Shown piece by piece: positions 37,201 through 46,270 of a DNA stretch of 54,678 nucleotides. The position numbers were made by a program, and so were the translations under genes. The notes beneath the pieces were generated by a model. It worked only from the letters and a program-made list of their open reading frames with translations, was not told the DNA's origin and made no database searches. The stretch comes from an uncultured Muribaculaceae bacterium (GTDB taxonomy: Bacteria > Bacteroidota > Bacteroidia > Bacteroidales > Muribaculaceae). Within the stretch, counting starts at the first letter, position 1; each line of letters opens with the position of its first letter. The stretch lies in the NCBI GenBank assembly GCA_910587355.1, contig CAJUKF010000013.1:1-54678 (forward strand). The letters are read 5' to 3'.

Positions 37201-37475
37201 GCTCTACCGACCCCTCGAACGAGAACAACTTCAAGACCAGCACATGGTGGAAGAAAGACATGAGCTTCCTCCGTCTCAAACAGTTCACTATCTCGTTCTA
37301 CTTCCCCAAGGCATGGCAGAAGACCATCTTCAAAGGCGGCCGCTTCTACTTCATGGGCGAGAATGTGCTCACCTGGAGCAAATTCAAACTCTGGGACCCC
37401 GAGCTCAACACATCGAACGGTATTTCGTATCCTAACGTACGCACCTTCTCCATCGGTGTCAACTTCAACCTCTAA
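34275..37475 (+). CDS. SusC/RagA TonB-dependent outer membrane transporter (mannan locus)
   Basis: This 1066-residue TonB-dependent outer-membrane channel should import manno-oligosaccharides together with the SusD lid encoded next. In order: signal peptide ending VPGYA, a carboxypeptidase-regulatory-like beta-sandwich (about 30-105, VTGRVQDVEGEPLIGVSV), a TonB-box-like segment near 115 (DELVVTGYSTQKK), the plug (IWIRGLSTL, PLVLVDGIER, ITVLKDAASTAVYGVRGGNG) and a 22-stranded barrel ending GVNFNL. There is no STN signalling domain, in keeping with regulation by the HTCS and not by an anti-sigma pair. It starts 49 bases after a duplicated terminator, with no visible promoter between. Confidence 0.96.
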   Translation: MVKISASGIKYIALLIAIFLSVPGYAEILKVTGRVQDVEGEPLIGVSVVQKDDPKNAVVTDVNGTYNISIKRGATLTASYIGFETEEKKVNGTTLDFILKENVSALDELVVTGYSTQKKISVLGAQSTLKMEHVKAPVANMTNVLAGRVAGVVAVQRTGLPGQDDADIWIRGLSTLTNRNEGPLVLVDGIERSFSQLDPEDIESITVLKDAASTAVYGVRGGNGVIIITTKPGVVGTPKFSFDIYQGITQLTKIPSLVDGVEYMEAVNEAYMNSKGSVYYKPNYITNTKIANGYPLTPAEQEYANSVAGDPTINKYLYPSVDWMNEMYHKYGYNGRYNVNIRGGAPNATYYVSLSYYNEKGMTKKDPAQDYSSEITYDRYNFLTNINLKATKTTKVDIGVSGWITGGNYPEQSIGTIFGKAMQTNPVIYPVQYPNGENPGISPDNRELDSPWVTLTRRGYQTQNRTQVNTNLKLTQDLGFWNWSKGLEARALISFDVKANQEIHYKVDDSTWGITATQDPVTGTWVNDEFLYGEDGNILLAEKYKGNKSMSVESKKWVYRTFYLEAALTYNRQFAQKHNVSAMALFTMRNYLDANDSNLFDTLPHKQQSVALRASYDFNSRYFVEFNGGYTGSENFLKGHRFGFFPAVAAGWVPSNEPWWGSLSNVISFFKVRYSYGIVGNDSSNGRFTYFAKLASVDPIGFSNYWTRNGANGQWHYSSYGYEPMWSRVHKQDLGIELNLFNTDLSIVVDLFKEKRDHIFVERTDLPFLAGLEANPYANVGVVKNKGFEISAEYTHRFGDDWLISLRGNMTYNKDEVVENAQADPAYPWLDRRGHNVLAAWGYIAEGLYTSEEQIKERNITQFGETYPGQLVKPGDIMYKDLNGDGHIDDYDQTCISRGDLPALYYGFGGDFRFKNVGVGVLFQGTAKADRLLSGNGIRPFQSSSGGGTLYSNISDRWDSENPEYTDVFYPRLAWGSTDPSNENNFKTSTWWKKDMSFLRLKQFTISFYFPKAWQKTIFKGGRFYFMGENVLTWSKFKLWDPELNTSNGISYPNVRTFSIGVNFNL

Positions 37476-37490
37476 ACAGACTTGAATATT

Positions 37491-39524
37491 ATGAAAAATA
37501 AAATAATCGGATTAGCACTTCTTGCCGCCGGTATGGTATCTCTCCCCTCGTGCGACAGCTACTTCGACGACGTGCCCAACAACGCCACTACTCTGGATGA
37601 CATCTTCCAGAACCGCGGCATGACACTCGGCTGGCTTACCAATATCTACTCATTCTATCCTGACTGCACCAACCGCTACGCCGGCAACACCGCCATGTAC
37701 TGGAACGGCGGCTCTATCGAGGGCTACCTCCCCTGGGACTGGGTGGAGACACACGATATCGTGCAAGGCTCTCTTACTCCTTCGACCGGTTTTGTGGAGC
37801 GTCTCTGGAAGCAGTATTATATCGGTATCACCAACTGCAACATCTACATGGCAAATGTCGACAAGTGCGACCCCATGTCGGATGAAGAAAAGACAATCAC
37901 CAAGGCCGAGGCCCGTGCTTTCCGTGCATACTTCTACCTCAACCTTGTTAAACTCTTCGGTCCCGTGCCTCTGATGGGCGACCGCGTAAGCTCGAACGAC
38001 GACCCCATTTCGCTCTATCAGGTTCCGCGCAACACCGTGGACGAGTGCTTCGACTATATCATATCTGAGTTCAAGGCCGTTCTCGACCAGAATGTGCTCA
38101 TGTCGTCGTTCGGTGCCGACGGTGCATACGATGACAAGAACAAGGGCAGCTTCACCAAGGAAGCTGTGGAAATGCTCCTCTGCGACGCTTACCTCTTCCG
38201 TGCATCTTATCTCTACAACGGTGATAAGTATTGCCAGGAACTGCTCAATCCGGACGGTTCCATGCTCTTCCCCTCAGCCCGCGACGAGCAGAAGTGGCGC
38301 GACCTCAAGGCTCAGGCCCTCAAAATCATCAACAGCGGCAAGTACTCTCTTGTTCTCCGTGACTCGCAGGACCACATGACCTCCGACCTCTCGTCCGCAT
38401 GTCCTTTCAAATCTGTGTTCTTCGCCAGCATGGGTACCTCGACCAACGAGGAGCTGATTTACGGCCGTACCAGCGCCAGCAAGGAAGTATACGCTATGAA
38501 ACCCCGTTTCTCGGGTCTCCCCTCGAGCTACGACAAGGGTGCCGGCGCACTCACCATTCCTCTTGAGTTCGTCGACCTTTACTTCACAAACAAGGGTCTC
38601 AGCATTGATAAAGACCCTGACTACTTCACTTACGACACTGATAATCCTCCCACGGACGTACGCGGTGCCAAGGCTATTATCCAGACCACTGCGTACCGTG
38701 ACCCGATTTCGGGCTACGAGTATTTCAAACCCGCTTCGTCGGGCGGTGCAGTCTCCTATACCGGTCCTACTTCAATCATGAAGCAGTTCTATAACCGCGA
38801 GGCCCGTTTCTATCTGGCTGTTACATTCCAGAACCGTCCCTGGAACTTCCAGGGTGGTGCAGCCGTTCAGATGCAGTTCAACGGCAACTCGGGTGCCGAC
38901 GGCAAGACCCACGACTATCCTATCTTCGGTACGATTGTCCGCAAGAACTACTACGAGAAGCAGTCCAACTGGGATATGAGCTGCGAATACCGACTTGCAG
39001 AAGTTTACCTCGACTATGCCGAGGCTTGTGCCGAGCTCGGTGAACTTGAAGAAGCGCTGAAGTATGTGAACGAAATCCGCAGCCGTGCGGGTATCGCCCA
39101 GTACGGCCTCAACGCAGGCGACACAGGCAAGGACATCCGCAAGCAGGACAAGGTGATTCTTCCCGCTTACGACCAGGAAACTGTGCTCAAGGCTATCTAT
39201 CGCGAGCGTATCCTCGAGCTTGCCTACGAGAACAAGCACTACTTCGACGTACGTCGCTGGAGTGTGGCCGACGGCACATGGCGCGGCGGTGCAGAGATGA
39301 CCGACGGCTGGATTTATCCCGCATATCACAAAGGCGGTGAAGGCGGTGCAATGACCGGCTTCAACATCAACAACGTAGGCCAGACCGACGAGAACAAGAA
39401 CGTGAACTTCTACAAACGAGTTAAGCAGCAGGAGCGTGTGTTCACAAAGCGTATGAGCTTCCTCCCCATTCCCCAGCAGGAAGTGAACCGCAACAAACAG
39501 TGCGTTCAGAACCGCGAATGGTAA
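37491..39524 (+). CDS. SusD/RagB glycan-binding lipoprotein (mannan locus)
   Basis: This 677-residue surface lipoprotein caps SusC and binds incoming glycan. The ATG at 37491 gives a lipoprotein signal with lipobox L-P-S-C (Cys21); a TTG nine bases upstream is less likely. TPR-like SusD features include AFRAYFYLNLVKLFGPVPL near 145-165 and the C-terminal RLAEVYLDYAEACAELG, NEIRSRAG, IYRERILELAYENKHYFDVRRW and FLPIPQQEVNRN. It follows SusC by 15 bases. No SusE/F-like lipoprotein gene follows it; the next gene is GH76. A terminator stands at 39571. Confidence 0.96.
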   Translation: MKNKIIGLALLAAGMVSLPSCDSYFDDVPNNATTLDDIFQNRGMTLGWLTNIYSFYPDCTNRYAGNTAMYWNGGSIEGYLPWDWVETHDIVQGSLTPSTGFVERLWKQYYIGITNCNIYMANVDKCDPMSDEEKTITKAEARAFRAYFYLNLVKLFGPVPLMGDRVSSNDDPISLYQVPRNTVDECFDYIISEFKAVLDQNVLMSSFGADGAYDDKNKGSFTKEAVEMLLCDAYLFRASYLYNGDKYCQELLNPDGSMLFPSARDEQKWRDLKAQALKIINSGKYSLVLRDSQDHMTSDLSSACPFKSVFFASMGTSTNEELIYGRTSASKEVYAMKPRFSGLPSSYDKGAGALTIPLEFVDLYFTNKGLSIDKDPDYFTYDTDNPPTDVRGAKAIIQTTAYRDPISGYEYFKPASSGGAVSYTGPTSIMKQFYNREARFYLAVTFQNRPWNFQGGAAVQMQFNGNSGADGKTHDYPIFGTIVRKNYYEKQSNWDMSCEYRLAEVYLDYAEACAELGELEEALKYVNEIRSRAGIAQYGLNAGDTGKDIRKQDKVILPAYDQETVLKAIYRERILELAYENKHYFDVRRWSVADGTWRGGAEMTDGWIYPAYHKGGEGGAMTGFNINNVGQTDENKNVNFYKRVKQQERVFTKRMSFLPIPQQEVNRNKQCVQNREW

Positions 39525-39570
39525 TCGTCATCTGATTCCCATACATTAATTCAATACATTCCGTAAGAGA

Positions 39571-39601
39571 GGGAGCACCGGATTCCCGGTGCTCCCTTTT
39601 T
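39571..39601 (+). terminator. Rho-independent terminator after SusD
   Basis: A perfect 11-bp stem GGGAGCACCGG (39571-39581) / CCGGTGCTCCC (39586-39596) with a 4-base loop is followed by TTTTT. It separates SusCD from the GH76-C10-GH125 genes and may lower their expression relative to SusCD. Confidence 0.88.
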
Positions 39602-39646
39602 CAAAAAAACAATATTTCCCCATAATTCAATAATTATAAATAGCTT

Positions 39647-41812
39647 ATGAAGAGATTATTATACTCATTATTATTATTGTCTGTATTTTTAGGTGCGTCT
39701 GCTCTTGAAATCGGTAAAGTTTACACCATATCCCATGGCGGCAAAACATTGTTTGTAAAGAATGCCGAGCCGAAGAGCGGCAGCAATGTAGTGATGTGGA
39801 CAGACACGGAAGTGCCCGCGCAACGGTGGAGGTTCGTGCAGCATGATGATGGTACCTATGGTTTTGTGAACATATATACAGAGAATTATCTGGGCCTGAA
39901 CGGACTCAATTCGGGAGCTCTCGCCAATCAGCGCACATATAGTGTGATGCTGACGCGCTGGAACCTTGAAGAGGCCGGCGACGGCTACAGGATTGTTTCG
40001 GCTCAGAAACCGGATTTCTGTCTGTCGGTATCGTCAGCTGATGAAGGCGCTTCTGTTGCATTTTTGGAAAAAGAGAGCGCCGACCCGGCGAGCACTATAT
40101 TTACTTTCACTGAGGATTCAGCTGTCCCGGCAGCATATGATGCTTCTGTCCGTGATGCCATAATGGATGGTTTTCTGGGTCAGTATTATCATGATGCGAA
40201 CACCGGTCATGTGCTTGGCGGCGGCGGATGGTGGGGCGATGCCGAGATGTTCGAGACTATTCTCGACGCTTTCGCCACAACCGGCGACCTCCGCTATAAA
40301 GAAATCTTCCATGAGCTCTATGTCAATTTCCTGCAGCGCAACGGCCAGGACTGGAGCGGCAACGATTTCAACGATGATATAACCTGGATGGTGCTCGCAT
40401 GTATCCGTGCGTACAAGTATTTCGGTGTAGCAGATTATCTTGCCAAGGCAAAAGACAATTATACACGCATGTACAACCGTGCGCATCAGCGTTTCGGCAC
40501 CCTCATATGGAAACAGAGTCAGGAAAACAAACTGGCCACAAACTCCTGCATCAACTGTCCGGCAACCGTCGCCGCCTGCTATCTGGGCGAGCTCACTGGC
40601 GATGAATCGTGGTACACCAAAGCTCTTTCGATTTACGCAGGACAGCGCAAGCTGCTTTTCAACGAAAACACCGGCGAAGTATGGGACTGCCGTGCATGGA
40701 ACAGTGACGGCACTATGGAATCGGGCGGCAACCGCTGGGTATCGACCTACAATCAGGGTACTATGCTCGGTGCGGCTGTGGCCCTCTATCAGTTCACAAA
40801 AGACGAAATGTATATTCAGGACGCAAAAAAAATATATGAGCGTTCGCGCGACCACCTTACAAACAGCAACAAAATAATCAGTGTCTGTCAGACTGTCAAC
40901 GGCGACCTCTGCGGCTTCAAGGGCATACTTATGCGCTATGTGCGTGCTTATGCCGAGTCGCAGCATCTGGAGGAGCCGATGCTCTGGCTTGAGAAAAACG
41001 CATGGCATGCCTATCAGAACCGTACGAGCAAGGGCGTAATCTGGTCGGCATGGCTCACAAAGACCGACGAAAGCCTCAAACGCATGGAAGGTGACAGCGA
41101 GAAAGATGTCAACAACGATGCTTTCGGCTCGTCGACGGCAGTGTCGGTGGCTTTCAACGCACATGTCAACCGTCAGTTCATTAAGAATGCCGGGGAGGGG
41201 CTTGAGGCGAAGTATTTTGATGAAATCCAGTTCACACAGCTCGATGACGAACTTGCCGACGGCACAACTCCCAATACTACTCCTACAGCTCTCACAAACG
41301 GGTATATCTGTTTCCGCAATGTCGATTTCGGCAGCGAAGGGCTGAATCAGGCCATTGTGCGCGTAAATGCCACCGCTTCTCGTTCGTATATAAAGGTTTA
41401 TGCCGACTCTATAGCAGATGAGACTTTGCTCGGACGCAGTGCCGGTTTCCTTTCAAAAGAATGGCAGGATGCAAAGGTGGATATGAACAAGGCGCTGACC
41501 GGAGTACACGATGTGTACGTACAGTTCAGTGGCGCAGGCATTCAGTTCCATAATGTTATTTTCACTGCAGAAGGCGCCGGCGTTGAAAATGCGGTCGCAG
41601 CAGACAAGTGCCGCATGAGCCTTAGCGGCTGTGAGCTTACTGTAGACTGTGCAGAAGATTCACTCCTCATGATATACAACGAAGCCGGTGTTCTCGAGGA
41701 TAGCCGGAGTCTCGCTTCCGGCAAGACTTCATTGACACTCGAACCGGGCGTGCATATATGTCGCCTCTCTTCGGCATCACATAAATCTTCCTTAAAGACA
41801 ATTGTTAAATAA
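39647..41812 (+). CDS. GH76 endo-alpha-1,6-mannanase with lectin, CBM6-like and T9SS-like domains
   Basis: This 721-residue enzyme cleaves the alpha-1,6-mannan backbone of fungal cell walls. After a signal peptide (no lipobox) a ricin-type beta-trefoil lectin domain is at about 22-155 (WTDTEVPAQRWRFV). The GH76 catalytic domain follows at about 165-510. The catalytic Asp pair is D243-D244 in GNDFNDDITWM, with NSCINCPATVAA and STYNQGTMLGA also typical. A CBM6-like beta-sandwich is at about 520-650 (EAKYFDE ... GVHDVYVQFSG). A T9SS-like C-terminal domain is at about 655-721 (LMIYNEAGV ... KTIVK). It is expected at the surface, where B. thetaiotaomicron uses a lipoprotein instead. It lies 23 bases before the C10 peptidase gene. 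Confidence 0.93.
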   Translation: MKRLLYSLLLLSVFLGASALEIGKVYTISHGGKTLFVKNAEPKSGSNVVMWTDTEVPAQRWRFVQHDDGTYGFVNIYTENYLGLNGLNSGALANQRTYSVMLTRWNLEEAGDGYRIVSAQKPDFCLSVSSADEGASVAFLEKESADPASTIFTFTEDSAVPAAYDASVRDAIMDGFLGQYYHDANTGHVLGGGGWWGDAEMFETILDAFATTGDLRYKEIFHELYVNFLQRNGQDWSGNDFNDDITWMVLACIRAYKYFGVADYLAKAKDNYTRMYNRAHQRFGTLIWKQSQENKLATNSCINCPATVAACYLGELTGDESWYTKALSIYAGQRKLLFNENTGEVWDCRAWNSDGTMESGGNRWVSTYNQGTMLGAAVALYQFTKDEMYIQDAKKIYERSRDHLTNSNKIISVCQTVNGDLCGFKGILMRYVRAYAESQHLEEPMLWLEKNAWHAYQNRTSKGVIWSAWLTKTDESLKRMEGDSEKDVNNDAFGSSTAVSVAFNAHVNRQFIKNAGEGLEAKYFDEIQFTQLDDELADGTTPNTTPTALTNGYICFRNVDFGSEGLNQAIVRVNATASRSYIKVYADSIADETLLGRSAGFLSKEWQDAKVDMNKALTGVHDVYVQFSGAGIQFHNVIFTAEGAGVENAVAADKCRMSLSGCELTVDCAEDSLLMIYNEAGVLEDSRSLASGKTSLTLEPGVHICRLSSASHKSSLKTIVK

Positions 41813-41835
41813 ATACAGCTAATCAGCTTTATACT

Positions 41836-44670
41836 ATGAGAATATTTACCACACTACTTCTTATGGCCGCCGGATGCTCAATGGCATTCGCCGATGCCAT
41901 TTCCGAAGAGCAGGCTTTGGCCAATGCCGGCAAGTTCCTGCAGGAGAACAGTTCGCAGTCGTCCGTGCGCCGTATCGCCGGCAAAAAAATGATTCTTAAG
42001 AAGGCAATGCAGAGCCGCGGCTTCTATGCCTTCAATATAAACGGTGACGAGGGTTACATCATCACCTCGGGCAGCGACCTCACCCAGCCCGTGCTCGGAT
42101 ACTCCGACCAGGGCTCGCTTGACCCCGAGAACATGCCCGAACCGCTCAAATACTGGCTCGAGACTCTCGATAATGCCATTGAGGGCATTGAGGCAGGTAT
42201 ACCTCAGGAAAAAGCTCTCAAAGCCAACACTGTGGCCCGCGTGGCCGACAAGAAGGCAATCGAACCGCTTGTGAAGAGCAAATGGAATCAGGGTGACCCC
42301 TATAACCTCATGACACCGTCGTATATCGACAAAAACAGCGGCAAGTACAATGAACACAGTGCTACAGGCTGCGTCGCCACTGCTACGACACAGATTATGT
42401 ATTACTGGAAATGGCCGCAGGATGCCTGTGCTACAATTCCCTCATACACATACAACTGGTCGGGCAACAACAAGACGACCGATGAGCTTCCTCCGGTGGT
42501 GTTCAACTGGGATGCCATGACTGACACATATGACAGCAAATCAAGTCAGGAGTCGAAGATGGCCGTGGCACAGCTGATGCTTTATGCCGGCCACGGTATG
42601 AAGTCGGGTTATGCCGGTGCCACCGGTGCCACTTCGGTCAATGCTCTCAATGCCCTCAAAAACTATTTCGGCTATAATAAGGACGCATACAACTGCTATC
42701 ATCTCAACTACACTTTCCAGGAGTGGGAAGACCTCTTCTATAACGAGCTCGCCGCCGGACGTCCTATCCTTGTGGGCGCCGACAACTATGAGCGTACAGG
42801 CGGTCATGAATTCGTTTGCGACGGATATGACGGCAACGGCCTCTACCACATCAACTGGGGCTGGGGCGGCTGGGACGACGGCTACTTTGTGCTCACTGTT
42901 ATGGCTCCCGACAATCAGGGTATCGGCGGTTCAACCGATGCCAACGGTTATTCAATGGGTCAGAATGTCTGCATCAACGTACGTCCGGCATATACTACTC
43001 CCGATGAAGAGATTGTCCGCGCTTCGATTTCGGCCCTCAGTTGCGGCCAGAATAAAATCCGCAAAAACTCAGACGGTGAATTCTCTCTCAATCTGACATA
43101 TAATCTTCGTACGATTCTCATGCATCAGTACGATGTAGAGCATGCTTTCCGTCTTGTTTCTGCCGACAATACCGTTGTTGCCGACGAGCTCGCCCTTGAA
43201 ACACGCTCGCTCCATCCTGCCAACCGCTACAGCTGCGGGGCCACTGTCAAGATGACAGGTATCGCTGACGGAACATACGCCCTTCGCGGTATCTCGCGTA
43301 AGGCTGGTGCTGACGAATGGATTTATGATGACAATTCCGACCGCAACTATGTGGAGCTCGTTGTCAACGGCGATGAAATGCTTGTGAACATAAAGCCGGC
43401 CAAAGGCAACAATCTTGTTGTCAATTCAATGAAACTCGAAGATGCCACAGTTGCCGGCCAATGGCAGAAAGTGGTGTACAATATCACAAATAACGGCAAT
43501 GATTTCTACGGTGAGACGTATCTCTTTGTCGACGGTGTGCGTTCGTCGGGCAATACAATCAGCATTCCTTCCGGCGAGACTGTGGATATTTATTATAAAT
43601 TCAAGCCTACCAACGTAGCAGGTGCCCATAGCTTCATTCTCTCCAGAGCCACAAACACTAATTCGGGCAATATAATCAGCAGTACTGACCGTATGTTCAA
43701 CGTGGACTGCATGTGGAAAGCCGACGGAACTGTCGAGAATCTTCCCAAAGTCGTTGCCGGAACATCTTATCAGGTGTCCGACGATGTTATGGCGCTTTAT
43801 CTCTACGGTAAAACGCCCCGTTCTGTCGCAGTAAGCAAGGCTAACCCCAATCTCGTGCTCTATTACGATGAGGGAACAGTTCTTTCAACTCGAGTAGAGA
43901 CCATCATGCGTAAGTACATTACCAATATAGTAATCGGTAACACTGCCAAGGAAGCCGGCTTTAAAGACGGCTATAAGGCTTTCGTGCCTATGCCGTTCAC
44001 TGCAGAGAAAGCCAGCTACACCCGTGAGAACATGCCGGAGTGGAGCACTGTGGCTCTGCCTTTCAATGTTGATGAAATCACTGTTGACGGCGAAACGGCC
44101 GACTGGTTCACGTCATCCGATGATACCGGCAAGAATTTCTTCGTGAAGAGTTTCGCCGGAAACCGCGGGGCCGAGCTTCGTTTTGCTCATGCCGGGACAA
44201 TGAATGCGAACACAGCTTATTTCGTGGGTGCCAGAGGCGAACTCAACGGTTCTTCATTCGACCACACGGGTAAGAGTGTCACCTTCACCGGCCACGATGT
44301 GCTTGTGAATATTGACGGTGAGAATACCGATAAATTCGATGTAAAAGGTCTGAAGATGTTGCCATGCTACACACCTGCACTTGCAGGCAAGCTCTTCGGC
44401 ATGGATGACAGCATGGAGAACTTCGTGAAGGTTGACAAGACCGAGCCTTTCCGCGCTTATGTAAGTTCTACATACAATTATGACAGCTACTCTATCCGTT
44501 ACGAAGAAGGCGAGAAGAGCGGCATCGAGGAAATTATCGCAGGTGAGGATAATATTTCACCCGAAACCCCCGTTTACAATATGCAGGGCATCAAGGTCGG
44601 CACTGTCGCCGGCTTCGACAGCCTCGAACGCGGCATCTACATCGTAGCAGGCCGCAAGGTGGCAAAGTAA
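41836..44670 (+). CDS. C10 (streptopain-like) cysteine peptidase with T9SS-like domain
   Basis: This 944-residue secreted cysteine peptidase belongs to family C10. The signal peptide ends near AFADA. A propeptide of the I69/SpeB type spans about 20-135 (FYAFNINGDEGYIITSG). The papain-like catalytic domain has the nucleophile C179 in SATGCVATATTQ, the catalytic His at about 324 in GGHEFVCDGYD, and HINWGWGG. Long beta-rich domains fill 390-880, and a sorting-domain-like end (VYNMQGIKV, RGIYIVAGRKVAK) suggests T9SS export. It lies between GH76 and GH125, 23 bases after GH76. Attack on the protein part of mannoproteins is inferred from this context. Confidence 0.92.
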   Translation: MRIFTTLLLMAAGCSMAFADAISEEQALANAGKFLQENSSQSSVRRIAGKKMILKKAMQSRGFYAFNINGDEGYIITSGSDLTQPVLGYSDQGSLDPENMPEPLKYWLETLDNAIEGIEAGIPQEKALKANTVARVADKKAIEPLVKSKWNQGDPYNLMTPSYIDKNSGKYNEHSATGCVATATTQIMYYWKWPQDACATIPSYTYNWSGNNKTTDELPPVVFNWDAMTDTYDSKSSQESKMAVAQLMLYAGHGMKSGYAGATGATSVNALNALKNYFGYNKDAYNCYHLNYTFQEWEDLFYNELAAGRPILVGADNYERTGGHEFVCDGYDGNGLYHINWGWGGWDDGYFVLTVMAPDNQGIGGSTDANGYSMGQNVCINVRPAYTTPDEEIVRASISALSCGQNKIRKNSDGEFSLNLTYNLRTILMHQYDVEHAFRLVSADNTVVADELALETRSLHPANRYSCGATVKMTGIADGTYALRGISRKAGADEWIYDDNSDRNYVELVVNGDEMLVNIKPAKGNNLVVNSMKLEDATVAGQWQKVVYNITNNGNDFYGETYLFVDGVRSSGNTISIPSGETVDIYYKFKPTNVAGAHSFILSRATNTNSGNIISSTDRMFNVDCMWKADGTVENLPKVVAGTSYQVSDDVMALYLYGKTPRSVAVSKANPNLVLYYDEGTVLSTRVETIMRKYITNIVIGNTAKEAGFKDGYKAFVPMPFTAEKASYTRENMPEWSTVALPFNVDEITVDGETADWFTSSDDTGKNFFVKSFAGNRGAELRFAHAGTMNANTAYFVGARGELNGSSFDHTGKSVTFTGHDVLVNIDGENTDKFDVKGLKMLPCYTPALAGKLFGMDDSMENFVKVDKTEPFRAYVSSTYNYDSYSIRYEEGEKSGIEEIIAGEDNISPETPVYNMQGIKVGTVAGFDSLERGIYIVAGRKVAK

Positions 44671-44680
44671 AGATTTTCTG

Positions 44681-44721
44681 AGCTACAGGCAGGCAGTCTC
44701 CGTGGCTGCCTGTCTGTAGCT
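44681..44721 (+). terminator. Stem-loop between the C10 peptidase and GH125 genes
   Basis: Arms 44681-44696 and 44706-44721 pair over 16 positions with one G-T wobble, around a 9-base loop. Only a weak T-run follows (TGTTG), so it may attenuate transcription or protect the mRNA 3' end. Confidence 0.5.
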
Positions 44722-44772
44722 GTTGAATAACTTCTGTCTCACACCACGAAAGGACATTATTAAAGTAAAGCT

Positions 44773-46239
44773 ATGAATACATTCAAATGCGGCATTACCG
44801 CCCTCGCAATTATGGCTGCACCTCTCGGTGCTTATGCCGTTGCGACTCCTGTATGCGCCAGCGACAACACCGCTCCCGCTGCCGTAAATTATGCAAAAAC
44901 CAATCGCCCGGCTCCCAAAGACCGTCTCTTCAAGTCGAAGGCCGTCGAGAAAAAAATCGCCGAGGTGAAGAAGCAGCTCAAGAACCAGAAGCTTGCATGG
45001 ATGTTCGAGAACTGTTTCCCCAATACTATCGACACCACCGTACATTACCGCAAGGGTAAGGATGGCAAGAACGATACATTCGTGTATACCGGCGACATCC
45101 ACGCCATGTGGCTCCGCGACTCGGGAGCGCAGGTATGGCCTTATGTGCAGCTTGCCAACGAAGACCCCGAGCTTAAGGCAATGGTGGAGGGCACTATACG
45201 CCGCCAGTTCAAGCTCATCAACATCGACCCCTATGCAAACGCTTTCAACGACGGTCCTACCGGCGGTGAATGGCAGAAGGATTTGACCGACATGAAGCCC
45301 GAACTCCATGAGCGCAAATGGGAAATCGACTCGCTCTGCTATCCTATCCGTCTCGCTTATGAGTACTGGAAGAAAACCGGCGATGCCTCGATTTTCGATG
45401 AGGAGTGGCTTGAGGCGATTGACAAAATATACACCACATTCGTGCAGCAGCAGCGCAAGAACGGCGACCGCGGTCCGTACAAGTTCCAGCGCAGCACCGA
45501 GCGTGCCACCGACTCGCTTCCCGTCGATGGCTGGGGTTATCCCGTGAGCGGTTGCGGTCTGATTGTGTCGAGTTTCCGCCCGTCGGACGACTGTACCGTA
45601 TTCCAGTATCTGGTTCCCTCCAACTTCTTCGCTGTGACTTCGCTCCGCAAGGCAGCCGAAATTCTCACCGAAGTGAACAACAAGCCCGAAATGGCCGCCA
45701 AGTGCTCCGCTCTCGCCGATGAAGTGGAGACGGCGCTTAAGAAATATGCCACCTACAATCATCCCGAGTTCGGAACAATCTACGCCTTCGAGGTCGACGG
45801 TTTCGGCAATCACCATCTTATGGACGATGCCAACGTGCCCAGCCTGATTGCAATGCCTTATCTCGGCGATGTAGACGTGAATGACCCCATTTATCAGAAC
45901 ACACGCCGCTTCGTGTGGAGCTCGAGCAACCCCTATTTCTTCAAAGGCACAGCCGGCGAAGGTATCGGCGGCCCGCACATCGGCTACGACATGGCATGGC
46001 CCATGAGTATCATGATGAAGGCGTTCACATCGACCGATGATGCTGAAATCAAAGACTGCATCACCATGCTCCTCAAGACCGATGCAAACAAGGGCTTTAT
46101 GCACGAGTCGTTCGACGTGAACAATCCCGAGCACTTTACCCGCGAGTGGTTCGCATGGCAGAACACCCTCTTCGGCGAGCTCATACTGAAACTCGTCGAC
46201 GAAGGCAAGCTCGACTTGCTCAACTCAATAGAACTCTAA
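44773..46239 (+). CDS. GH125 exo-alpha-1,6-mannosidase
   Basis: This 488-residue inverting exo-alpha-1,6-mannosidase completes degradation of the mannan backbone pieces made by GH76. A signal peptide (ALAIMAAPLGAYA) is present, with no lipobox and no sorting domain, so a periplasmic site is likely. GH125 landmarks are YTGDIHAMWLRDSGAQVWPY, NDGPTGGEW and KWEIDSLCYP, with the putative general acid Asp near 186. A late FMHESFDV holds the putative base Glu near 444, followed by FAWQNTLFGELI. The acid/base assignment follows memory of the Clostridium perfringens enzyme. It is the last plus-strand gene of the locus, closed by the hairpin at 46271. Confidence 0.95.
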   Translation: MNTFKCGITALAIMAAPLGAYAVATPVCASDNTAPAAVNYAKTNRPAPKDRLFKSKAVEKKIAEVKKQLKNQKLAWMFENCFPNTIDTTVHYRKGKDGKNDTFVYTGDIHAMWLRDSGAQVWPYVQLANEDPELKAMVEGTIRRQFKLINIDPYANAFNDGPTGGEWQKDLTDMKPELHERKWEIDSLCYPIRLAYEYWKKTGDASIFDEEWLEAIDKIYTTFVQQQRKNGDRGPYKFQRSTERATDSLPVDGWGYPVSGCGLIVSSFRPSDDCTVFQYLVPSNFFAVTSLRKAAEILTEVNNKPEMAAKCSALADEVETALKKYATYNHPEFGTIYAFEVDGFGNHHLMDDANVPSLIAMPYLGDVDVNDPIYQNTRRFVWSSSNPYFFKGTAGEGIGGPHIGYDMAWPMSIMMKAFTSTDDAEIKDCITMLLKTDANKGFMHESFDVNNPEHFTREWFAWQNTLFGELILKLVDEGKLDLLNSIEL

Positions 46240-46270
46240 TAGGTTTTTAGTAAGTAAATTGAATGGCTTC

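Noticed and set aside
44683..46134. 483-codon minus-strand frame opposite GH125
   Set aside because: Antisense shadow of GH125; no recognisable motif.
26184..46239. Locus aimed only at host high-mannose N-glycans
   Set aside because: GH76 and GH125 act on an alpha-1,6-mannan backbone, which is a fungal structure. Host N-glycans may be a secondary target through GH92, GH38 and GH84.
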